Shown in pieces: positions 1-4,837 of a DNA stretch of 6,053 nt. Numbering within the stretch: position 1 is the first letter of the stretch; each line of letters starts with the position of its first letter. Origin of the DNA: Methylocapsa sp. (GTDB lineage Bacteria > Pseudomonadota > Alphaproteobacteria > Rhizobiales > Beijerinckiaceae). The notes below the pieces were generated by a model, which was given only the letters and a program-made list of their open reading frames with translations, did not search any database and had not been told where the DNA came from. The DNA lies in NCBI GenBank assembly GCA_017353815.1, contig JAFMSB010000114.1:1-6053 (forward strand), in the 5' to 3' direction. The translations under genes were made by a program, and so were the position numbers.

Positions 1-258
1 CAAAGATAATATATGCGTAGCAAGACGGGTGCCGTTTTGGCCAACGACCTCGAGCGCAAGCTTCGATTCCTGCAAGGAAATGTTGAGGCCATAGGGTCCG
101 GCGTCGCGTCCCGGCAGCGCAAAACTGTTTTCATCGACGAGGTCGTAGATAGCGATCTGACGCTCGTGCTCCTGGTCTGCCGCGCCCCGGCCGACCGACG
201 CCTCGTCGAGAGTGACTGAAACTAGGCGATTGCGATCGCTTTTGTCTTTCCGGCTCAT
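1..258 (-). CDS. UPF0262 family protein, partial (3' end outside window)
   Basis: The reading frame starts at an ATG at 258 and stays open for 86 codons to the left edge, so the C-terminus is missing. The N-terminus begins MSRKDKSDRNRLV. Further on come an acidic DEASVGRG stretch, then ERQIAIYDLVDENSF (about residues 32-46) and GPYGLNISLQ (54-63). I recognise this pattern as the UPF0262 family, a small protein family of unknown function largely restricted to alphaproteobacteria and usually found directly after hisD. Its ATG shares four bases (ATGA, 258-255) with the hisD stop codon, so it is probably cotranscribed with hisD and translationally coupled to it. No signal peptide or membrane segment is visible, so it is probably cytoplasmic. 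The link to histidine synthesis rests on position only. Family assignment is confident; function is unknown. Confidence 0.93.
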   Translation of the reverse strand, partial: MSRKDKSDRNRLVSVTLDEASVGRGAADQEHERQIAIYDLVDENSFALPGRDAGPYGLNISLQESKLALEVVGQNGTRLATHILSL

Positions 259-1553
259 ATTGCCCGGGAATTCAAACGCAACGCCACGGAACGCGCATGG
301 CCCTCCAGTCCTTCGGCACGGCCGAGTGCGATCGCGGCTTCGCCAAGCGCCGCCAATCCGTCCGCGCCGCACTTTAAAATGGATGTCCGTTTCATGAAAT
401 CGAGAACGCTAAGGCCGGAGGAGAACCGTGCCGATCGCGCGGTTGGGAGGACGTGGTTGGTGCCGCCAACATAATCGCCGATCGCTTCGGGCGTAAAGGG
501 GCCGATAAAGATGGCGCCTGCGTTACGGATATTTCGTGCAAGCGCCTCGGCATTCGAGGCGATGATCTCGAGATGTTCCGGGGCAATGCGGTTTGCAAGG
601 GCAATGCCTTCTTCGAGGCTTCCGGCAAGGATTATGGCGCCAAAATCGTGCCAGCTCGCAGCGGCTGCGCTGCGGGGGAGCGTTTTGAGCTGCCGCCCGG
701 CCTCCTCTTCTACCGCATCCGCGAGGCCCTCGTCGTTGGTTATCAGCACAGCCTGCGCGGCGGCATCGTGCTCGGCTTGAGCAAGTAGATCGGCCGCAAC
801 CCATTCGGGCTTCGCGCTGCCGTCAGCGAGGATCAAAACCTCCGATGGCCCAGCGATCATGTCGATGCCCACGGCGCCAAAAACCCGGCGTTTGGCTGCC
901 GCGACATAGGCGTTGCCGGGACCGGCGATCTTCGCAACCGGCGCAATGGATTGCGTTCCAAAGGCCAGCGCCGCGATCGCTTGCGCGCCTCCAATGCGGT
1001 AAATTTCATCAATGCCCGCGAGCTTTGCCGCGGCCAGGACGAGCGGATTAATTTGGCCATTAGGCGCCGGCACGGCCATGACGAGACGGCTTACGCCTGC
1101 GACCTTGGCGGGTGCGGCATTCATCAGAACGGAGGAGGGATAGCTCGCGGTCCCGCCGGGGACATAAATCCCGGCGGACTCGATTGGAAGCCAACGCCAG
1201 CCAACCTCGATGCCGCAAGGGTCTTTGTAGCGCAGATCCTGCGGAACTTGCCGCTCGTGGAACGCAAGGATGCGGGAATAGGCAAATTCGAGCGCCGCAA
1301 GCGCATCTTTCGGGCTGCGCTGCGAAGCTTCGCCGATTTCGCGTTCCGGGACACGCAAACCTTGCTTTTCGATATCCGCCCAATCGAATTTGCGCGAATA
1401 GGCATAAAGGGCGGCATCGCCTCTCGCGATGACCTCGGCGATGATTTCCGCGACCGCCAAATCGACATCTTCCGCGGCCTCGCGCTTCATTTTAAGAAGC
1501 CCATCGAAGGAAGCCGGGAAATCCGGGTCTTGGGTAGTGAGCCTCAGCGGCAT
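255..1553 (-). CDS. hisD: Histidinol dehydrogenase
   Basis: This zinc enzyme carries out the last two steps of histidine synthesis in the cytoplasm: NAD-dependent oxidation of L-histidinol to histidinal and then to L-histidine. The protein has 432 residues, close to the usual length of about 430. Family motifs are intact: AGIYVPGGTASYPSS (127-141), AGPSEVLILAD (234-244), APEHLEI (324-330) and GDYVGGTNHVLPT (359-371). The zinc ligands known from the E. coli enzyme appear at the same numbers (Q259, H262, D360, H419), as does the catalytic pair E326-H327, so the enzyme should be active. The start is supported by AAGGG (complement at 1561-1565) 7 nt before the ATG. The stop overlaps the UPF0262 start as ATGA. 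No other his gene lies in the window, and the gene upstream on this strand is not adjacent, so the pair probably has its own promoter in 1554-2164. I cannot place that promoter convincingly. Confidence 0.98.
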   Translation of the reverse strand: MPLRLTTQDPDFPASFDGLLKMKREAAEDVDLAVAEIIAEVIARGDAALYAYSRKFDWADIEKQGLRVPEREIGEASQRSPKDALAALEFAYSRILAFHERQVPQDLRYKDPCGIEVGWRWLPIESAGIYVPGGTASYPSSVLMNAAPAKVAGVSRLVMAVPAPNGQINPLVLAAAKLAGIDEIYRIGGAQAIAALAFGTQSIAPVAKIAGPGNAYVAAAKRRVFGAVGIDMIAGPSEVLILADGSAKPEWVAADLLAQAEHDAAAQAVLITNDEGLADAVEEEAGRQLKTLPRSAAAASWHDFGAIILAGSLEEGIALANRIAPEHLEIIASNAEALARNIRNAGAIFIGPFTPEAIGDYVGGTNHVLPTARSARFSSGLSVLDFMKRTSILKCGADGLAALGEAAIALGRAEGLEGHARSVALRLNSRAI

Positions 1554-1585
1554 TAGACTGCCCTTTGACTTGCGAGGATGAGGAC

Positions 1586-1604
1586 CAGCCCAATTACCGG
1601 GCTG
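1586..1604. repeat. Inverted repeat upstream of hisD (6-bp arms)
   Basis: CAGCCC at 1586-1591 and GGGCTG at 1599-1604 are exact reverse complements around a 7-nt loop, 33 bp ahead of the hisD start. It could be a weak leader hairpin or an operator. No T-run follows on either strand, so it is not a classical terminator. A second dyad, the 10-bp palindrome CCAGCGCTGG, lies nearby at 1623-1632. Confidence 0.4.
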
Positions 1605-1748
1605 CCGCGCTTTCGGAAAGCCCCAGCGCTGGCTCCTTTATGGACGGCCAGTGCGTCATTGCCGCGCTGAAAGCAAAGCTTCGAAGACGGTAAAATTAGT
1701 GTTACGCCAGTGAGCAATGGTGCCACTTACCAGCACGGCCCGGCTTAA

Positions 1749-1779
1749 GGCTAGCGGGAATGTGCCCCCTAACCTAGCC
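1749..1779. repeat. Inverted repeat with 6-bp arms and 19-nt spacer
   Basis: GGCTAG at 1749-1754 pairs with CTAGCC at 1774-1779. Inside the spacer, GGG at 1756-1758 can pair with part of the C-run at 1765-1769. It ends two bases before the stronger dyad at 1782-1807, so the two form a tandem pair of structured elements. Function is unknown; a chance occurrence is possible for arms this short. Confidence 0.4.
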
Positions 1780-1781
1780 GT

Positions 1782-1807
1782 GGCAGATTTTTTGCATAGA
1801 ATCTGCC
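1782..1807. promoter_or_regulatory. Perfect 8-bp inverted repeat, candidate operator or hairpin
   Basis: GGCAGATT at 1782-1789 and AATCTGCC at 1800-1807 are exact reverse complements around a 10-nt AT-rich spacer. Two further positions inside the spacer can pair (T1790 with G1799 as wobble, T1791 with A1798). A 26-bp symmetric site with an AT-rich centre fits either a dimeric regulator's operator or an RNA hairpin. Neither strand shows a T-tract after it, so a terminator is unlikely. It lies between the hisD and exoY-like genes, so it could serve either direction. Confidence 0.5.
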
Positions 1808-1859
1808 TCAAGGCCATCTCAAGCCCGGCCGTGCGTGGCGCGATTTGCCAGAATACGGA

Positions 1860-1881
1860 GGGCAAACATGGCGCTTTGCCC
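1860..1881. promoter_or_regulatory. 22-bp dyad GGGCAAA-N8-TTTGCCC, candidate operator
   Basis: The arms GGGCAAA (1860-1866) and TTTGCCC (1875-1881) are perfect reverse complements around 8 nt. The hexamer inside each arm recurs at 1844-1849 (TTTGCC), 1908-1913 (TTTGCC) and 1944-1949 (GGCAAA). The dyad centre is about 34 bp upstream of the TTGACA at 1902, a position compatible with a transcription regulator of the rightward promoter. The regulator is unknown and the role is inferred. Confidence 0.5.
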
Positions 1882-1901
1882 AGCGGCAGCAACGAATGAA
1901 A

Positions 1902-1932
1902 TTGACATTTGCCGTGCGATTATTTTTGTATT
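1902..1932 (+). promoter_or_regulatory. Candidate sigma-70-type promoter toward the exoY-like gene
   Basis: TTGACA at 1902-1907 matches the -35 consensus exactly. The -10 is poor: at 17-19 nt spacing the options are TTTGTA, TTGTAT or TGTATT (1927-1932; four of six matches but a 19-nt spacer). A TTTGCC hexamer occupies the first six spacer bases. If used, the transcript would have a leader of roughly 220 nt before the ATG at 2165. That leader would include the dyad at 2079-2100. Only the -35 box is strong. Confidence 0.35.
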
Positions 1933-2078
1933 CACAGGAGACAGGCAAAGATCCCGCCTTTCCCGGCCTCGCTTGCCTCCTGAGCGGGCATGATAGCTAT
2001 CGTCTGTTCGCTGATATGATAACAATTGGATCAATTTTTACAGATCCCCCGACGTTGCATTGCATCAAAAATTTTGCT

Positions 2079-2100
2079 AGCGTTTGGTTAGGTAAACGCT
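2079..2100. promoter_or_regulatory. 22-bp dyad AGCGTTT-N8-AAACGCT ahead of the exoY-like gene
   Basis: AGCGTTT (2079-2085) and AAACGCT (2094-2100) are exact reverse complements around an 8-nt loop, and a G-U pair is possible on either side. It sits 64 bp before the preferred start at 2165. It could be an operator or a hairpin in the mRNA leader. It shares the 7-8-7 geometry of the dyad at 1860-1881 but not its sequence. No T-tract follows. Confidence 0.45.
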
Positions 2101-2150
2101 GTGATGGATGAAGATTGCGTCCTTTGGCCCCGGCGCCCAACATTATTACC

Positions 2151-2156
2151 GAGGGA
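2151..2156 (+). promoter_or_regulatory. Ribosome binding site deciding the exoY-like start
   Basis: GAGGGA at 2151-2156 lies 8 nt before the ATG at 2165. The earlier in-frame ATG at 2108 has no comparable purine motif at proper distance, so the 2165 start is preferred. Confidence 0.7.
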
Positions 2157-2164
2157 AATACAGG

Positions 2165-2833
2165 ATGTTTCATGCCAATATATCTCAGCTTGAAAGGCAG
2201 CCAAAAAATGTCCCGCTTGCACTTGGCGGAAATAGCAAACGAATATTCGATATCTTAATCTCTGGGGCAATACTTGGCTTATTTGCTCCAATACTTCTCA
2301 TCGTAGCCGTACTGGTAAAGCTTTCCGATCCGGGCCCCGTAATCTTCCGCCACATGCGGGTTGGTCACGGAGGGCGGCGGTTTCACTGCCTGAAATTCCG
2401 CTCGATGGTGTCCAATTCGGATGAAGTCCTAAGGGAATTGCTGGCCCGCGATCCCGGCGCCAGGCAGGAATGGGAGCGCGCGCAGAAGCTTGCCCACGAC
2501 CCGCGCATCACGCCGATCGGAAAATTCTTGCGGCAGACGAGCCTCGATGAGCTCCCGCAGCTCATCAATGTCATTCGCGGCGAGATGAGTCTCGTCGGCC
2601 CGCGGCCGATCATCCCGGGCGAACTAAGTAGATATGGCGATAAACTCGGCCTCTACCTCCATAGCCGGCCGGGCATAACCGGCTTATGGCAGGTGAGCGG
2701 GCGCAGCACTTGCGCTTATCAGGCGCGCATCGAAATGGACGCGCATTATGTTCGCAATTGGTCGTTTTCGCGCGATTTCCTGATCTTGCTGCGCACCCTG
2801 GCCGTCGTACTCGCCCGCAGGGGAAGCTATTAG
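2165..2833 (+). CDS. ExoY-like undecaprenyl-phosphate sugar-1-phosphate transferase
   Basis: This is a bacterial sugar transferase of the monotopic phosphoglycosyl transferase family (PF02397). Such enzymes move a sugar phosphate from a nucleotide sugar onto undecaprenyl phosphate at the inner membrane, the first step of exopolysaccharide repeat-unit assembly. With the ATG at 2165 it has 222 residues, similar to rhizobial ExoY (about 226). Visible are KRIFDILIS and the following hydrophobic re-entrant helix (about 25-51), DPGPVIF (55-61), KFRSM (77-81), the catalytic Asp-Glu pair in SLDELPQLINV (D128, E129), SLVGPRP (142-148) and RPGITGLWQVSGRS (168-181). It is the minimal form, without the long N-terminal membrane region of WbaP/WcaJ types. 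An in-frame ATG at 2108 would add 19 residues but lacks a good ribosome site. The first 130 bp or so are AT-rich compared with the rest. The sugar transferred cannot be read from the sequence. Confidence 0.95.
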   Translation: MFHANISQLERQPKNVPLALGGNSKRIFDILISGAILGLFAPILLIVAVLVKLSDPGPVIFRHMRVGHGGRRFHCLKFRSMVSNSDEVLRELLARDPGARQEWERAQKLAHDPRITPIGKFLRQTSLDELPQLINVIRGEMSLVGPRPIIPGELSRYGDKLGLYLHSRPGITGLWQVSGRSTCAYQARIEMDAHYVRNWSFSRDFLILLRTLAVVLARRGSY

Positions 2834-2863
2834 CGGCCAAGGCTTGCGAGGCCGTCTTTTATT
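2834..2863 (+). terminator. Candidate intrinsic terminator directly after the exoY-like gene
   Basis: CGGCC (2834-2838) pairs with GGCCG (2850-2854) around an 11-nt loop, and a T-rich tail (TCTTTTATTCT, 2855 onward) follows. The stem starts at the first base after the stop codon. It is short, five GC-only pairs plus a possible flanking G-U, so termination may be partial. If it works, the GT4 gene downstream depends on read-through or on its own promoter. Confidence 0.45.
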
Positions 2864-2902
2864 CTCTGTGCCTCTAGAGCGCTGCGCCGCATTTTTCTTG
2901 GC

Positions 2903-2928
2903 GCCTCCGGGCGATTGCGCCCGGCGGC
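2903..2928 (+). promoter_or_regulatory. Very GC-rich hairpin in the leader of the GT4 gene
   Basis: CCGGGCG (2907-2913) and CGCCCGG (2918-2924) form a perfect 7-bp stem with a 4-nt ATTG loop. GCC (2903-2905) and GGC (2926-2928) extend it by three pairs past a single T-C mismatch. It ends 29 nt before the start codon at 2958. There is no T-tract, so it is not a classical terminator. It could block 3' decay of the upstream mRNA or affect translation of the next gene. Its left arm overlaps CTCCGG (2905-2910), which is also complementary to the ribosome site region at 2945-2950. Confidence 0.5.
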
Positions 2929-2946
2929 AGGGCTCGAGCAAGCTCC

Positions 2947-2950
2947 GGAG
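2947..2950 (+). promoter_or_regulatory. Ribosome binding site deciding the GT4 start
   Basis: GGAG at 2947-2950 stands 7 nt before the ATG at 2958. It lies in the palindrome CTCCGGAG (2943-2950). The site favours 2958 over the in-frame ATG at 2844, which falls inside the terminator-like structure and would add 38 residues that look unrelated to the glycosyltransferase fold. Confidence 0.7.
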
Positions 2951-2957
2951 AAGCGTA

Positions 2958-4106
2958 ATGCGCGTGGCGATCGTCCACTACTGGCTGGTCTCCATGCGTG
3001 GAGGAGAAAATGTCGTCGAGGCCCTCTGCCGGATTTTCCCTGAGGCCGATATCTTCACCCATGTTTATGACCCCGCCAAAATCTCGGGTTCGATCCGCAA
3101 ACACAAGATCGTTCCAACTTTCATCGATTCCTTGCCCCGGGCCAGACGATACTACAAGAGCTACCTCCCGCTCATGCCTCTCGCGCTCGAACAGATCGAC
3201 CTGCGCGGCTATGATCTAATCATCAGCAGCGAGTCCGGCCCCGCGAAAGGGATCGTGCCGCCGGCCGGCGCGCTTCATATCTGCTACTGCCACTCGCCGA
3301 TGCGCTATGTCTGGAACATGTTCCACGATTACCGTGAGAACGCAGGCCTGGCGGCCCGCCTCCTTATGCCGCCGCTCTGTCACTATCTGCGTAATTGGGA
3401 CGCGGTGGCGGCGATGCGGGTGGATCGTTTCATCGCCAACTCAACCACGGTGGCTGCGCGGATCAGCAAATATTACCGGCGCGACGCGGCGGTGATTCAT
3501 CCTCCCGTTGCGGTCGAGCGGTTCGAGCCTGTCCCCGAGGCCGAAGTCGAGGACTATTACCTATTTGCGGGCGAGCTCGTTGCCTACAAACGGCCCGAGC
3601 TTGCGATCGAAGCTTTCAACGCCCTTGGCCAGCGGCTGGTCGTAATCGGCGGCGGCGAACTTCTGCCGAAAATCCGGAAGCTCGCCGGGCCCAGCATAAC
3701 CGTTTTGGGGCAGCAGCCCTTCGAGGTCATGCGCCATTATTATTCCCATTGCCGCGCCTTGATCTTCCCCGGAGAAGAGGATTTCGGGATCGTTCCCGTC
3801 GAAGTCATGGCAAGCGGCAGGCCGGTCATCGCCTTCGGGCGCGGCGGATTGACAGAGTCAGTCATCGGCGGGCTCACCGGCTTGTTCTTCGAAGAGCAAA
3901 CCGTCCCTGCCATCGCCAGGGCCGTGAGGAAATTCGAGCGGATGAAGTTTGATCCGGTTGCGATCCGCGCCCATGCCGAAAAATTCCGCACGGAGCGGTT
4001 CCTGACCTCGTTTGCCGCCGCCGTGGAAGAGGCGGCAAATGGCGCAGGGGGCAGACCTGAGCTGAGGCATGCAGCTCTATCCGGGCCTGCTGCCAGCCAT
4101 GGTTAG
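2958..4106 (+). CDS. GT4-type (GT-B fold) glycosyltransferase
   Basis: This is a cytoplasmic or membrane-associated glycosyltransferase that should transfer a sugar from an activated donor to an acceptor, probably the lipid-linked sugar made by the neighbouring ExoY-like enzyme. The 382-residue protein opens with MRVAIVHYWLVSMRGGE, a typical first strand and Gly-rich loop. The N-terminal domain continues through YDLIISSESGPAKG (85-98) and CYCHSPMRYVW (109-119). The C-terminal Glycos_transf_1 domain runs from about 196 to 360, with FAGELVAYKRPELAIEAF (203-220), VVIGGGE (228-234) and the E-x7-E retaining motif EDFGIVPVE (E274, E282), followed by MASGRPVIAFGRGGLTE. No transmembrane segment is seen. 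Residues after about 360 look like a disordered tail. The gene follows the ExoY-like gene by 124 bp and converges on the DUF1345 gene. Donor sugar and acceptor are unknown. Confidence 0.94.
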   Translation: MRVAIVHYWLVSMRGGENVVEALCRIFPEADIFTHVYDPAKISGSIRKHKIVPTFIDSLPRARRYYKSYLPLMPLALEQIDLRGYDLIISSESGPAKGIVPPAGALHICYCHSPMRYVWNMFHDYRENAGLAARLLMPPLCHYLRNWDAVAAMRVDRFIANSTTVAARISKYYRRDAAVIHPPVAVERFEPVPEAEVEDYYLFAGELVAYKRPELAIEAFNALGQRLVVIGGGELLPKIRKLAGPSITVLGQQPFEVMRHYYSHCRALIFPGEEDFGIVPVEVMASGRPVIAFGRGGLTESVIGGLTGLFFEEQTVPAIARAVRKFERMKFDPVAIRAHAEKFRTERFLTSFAAAVEEAANGAGGRPELRHAALSGPAASHG

Positions 4107-4107
4107 C

Positions 4108-4135
4108 CGTTGCGCGGCCTGCAGGCGAAGCAACG
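4108..4135. terminator. Symmetric hairpin filling the convergent gap, possible bidirectional terminator
   Basis: CGTTGC (4108-4113) pairs with GCAACG (4130-4135). Inside, GCC (4117-4119) pairs with GGC (4124-4126) across a TGCA loop, separated from the outer stem by a 3x3 internal loop. It occupies almost the whole gap between the stop codon of the GT4 gene (4104-4106) and that of the DUF1345 gene (4136-4138). Neither side has a T-tract, so it is at best a non-canonical terminator for both strands. Confidence 0.4.
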
Positions 4136-4837
4136 TCAAACGAGGCCAGCCGCGATATTGATGGTGAGGGCGAGCACCGCGCTGTTGAAAAAGAAGGCAA
4201 GCACTCCGTGCACGGCTGCGGCACGCCGGATTGTGCCCGAAGTAATGGCAACATCGGCGGTCTGGCAGGCAACGCCGATCACATAAGAAAAATAAAGAAA
4301 ATCGTAATAATCTGGTTCATCCGTGCCTGGAAAAACCAGTCCGCCCCGGCCTGCCCGGGACGTTCCGGGCCGATCTGGCAGTTCGTCGAAATATTCGTGG
4401 GCGTAATGAAAACCAAAGATGAGATGGATGAAGAGCCAGGCTGTCACGATCGTCATTGCCGCGAGCCCGATATGGAGCCCCTTGATGGGTCCCGTCAAAT
4501 CCTTGACCGAAGCGAGCTGGGCGAGGATTGCTGCGAGTGAAGCCATGGCGGCAAGGCTCGTAATGAGCAGGATGAAGGCACGGCCCTCATCGCTCGCGCT
4601 GGCCCGGCGCCGGATCGTCGCTGGCGTCGACCGGGCGACCATAATCCCAGCCGAAAAGAAGTAGAGCCATGCGGAGACATTCCATGCAATCAAAAGGCGG
4701 GTCGAAAGCCGCAGGCCCTCCGGGAGGAGAATACCGGCCGCCGCACCCGCCGCCGCGGCAATGAACAAGCGCGGATGCGCGCGCAAAACACGCAAAGGGA
4801 GCCAGTCCGCCGGGCTGCGCGGCCACGAGAGCCGCAT
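4136..4837 (-). CDS. DUF1345 family integral membrane protein
   Basis: This 233-residue protein is mostly hydrophobic, with about six membrane segments (roughly 23-39, 45-67, 86-110, 118-142, 176-192 and 209-231). The C-terminal half carries the pattern I recognise for DUF1345 (PF07077): GFHYAHEYF (142-150), GGLVFPGTDEPDYYDFLYFS (165-184), CQTADVAIT (191-199), IRRAAAVHG (203-211) and FFFNSAVLALTINI (215-228). The family has no established function that I know of. The invariant polar residues near the membrane (His143, His146, the DEPDYYDF loop and Cys191) suggest an active or binding site rather than a passive anchor, but that is inference. Its ATG shares one base with the stop of the upstream farnesyl diphosphate synthase gene (TGATG, 4839-4835), so the two should be cotranscribed and translationally coupled. 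The N-terminus is basic and short. Confidence 0.92.
   Translation of the reverse strand: MRLSWPRSPADWLPLRVLRAHPRLFIAAAAGAAAGILLPEGLRLSTRLLIAWNVSAWLYFFSAGIMVARSTPATIRRRASASDEGRAFILLITSLAAMASLAAILAQLASVKDLTGPIKGLHIGLAAMTIVTAWLFIHLIFGFHYAHEYFDELPDRPGTSRAGRGGLVFPGTDEPDYYDFLYFSYVIGVACQTADVAITSGTIRRAAAVHGVLAFFFNSAVLALTINIAAGLV

Larger units (their letters stand above)
1554..2164. other. Long intergenic region, dyad-rich, between divergent hisD and exoY-like genes
   Basis: About 600 bp contain no recognisable gene. Short open frames exist on both strands (for example 1656-1892 minus, 1819-2034 minus, 1845-2111 plus), but their products resemble no family I know and they overlap one another. The region must hold the promoters of hisD (leftward) and the exoY-like gene (rightward). 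It contains at least six inverted repeats: 1586-1604, 1623-1632, 1749-1779, 1782-1807, 1860-1881 and 2079-2100. A weaker one lies at 2028-2047. There is also a cluster of five GGCAAA/TTTGCC hexamers at 1844-1949. By hand count, GC falls to about 38-45% over 1981-2100, against about 60% in the coding sequence from 2341. A decayed gene or a regulatory small RNA cannot be excluded. Confidence 0.7.

Noticed and set aside
951..1556. Open frame of 201 codons on the plus strand opposite hisD
   Set aside because: It lies fully antisense to a well-conserved hisD in high-GC DNA, where such shadow frames are common. The product resembles no known family.
2018..2027. GATAACAATT, resembling half of the lac operator
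   Set aside because: Ten bases in an AT-rich stretch can match by chance; there is no lac-type gene nearby and no symmetric second half.
2028..2047. GGATC-N10-GATCC inverted repeat
   Set aside because: The arms are only five bases and contain the self-complementary GATC, so it is weak evidence next to the longer dyads. It is mentioned only as part of the region.
1656..2111. Short open frames at 1656-1892 (minus), 1819-2034 (minus) and 1845-2111 (plus)
   Set aside because: They overlap one another, have no recognisable product and run through the inverted repeats. None could be supported as a gene.
2108..2164. N-terminal extension of the exoY-like gene from ATG 2108
   Set aside because: No ribosome site stands at proper distance before 2108, while GAGGGA precedes ATG 2165. 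The extra 19 residues add nothing recognisable and the 222-residue form matches ExoY length.
2844..2957. N-terminal extension of the GT4 gene from ATG 2844
   Set aside because: ATG 2958 gives the typical first strand of the fold and has GGAG at 7 nt. The upstream stretch is structured leader DNA, including the terminator-like tail.
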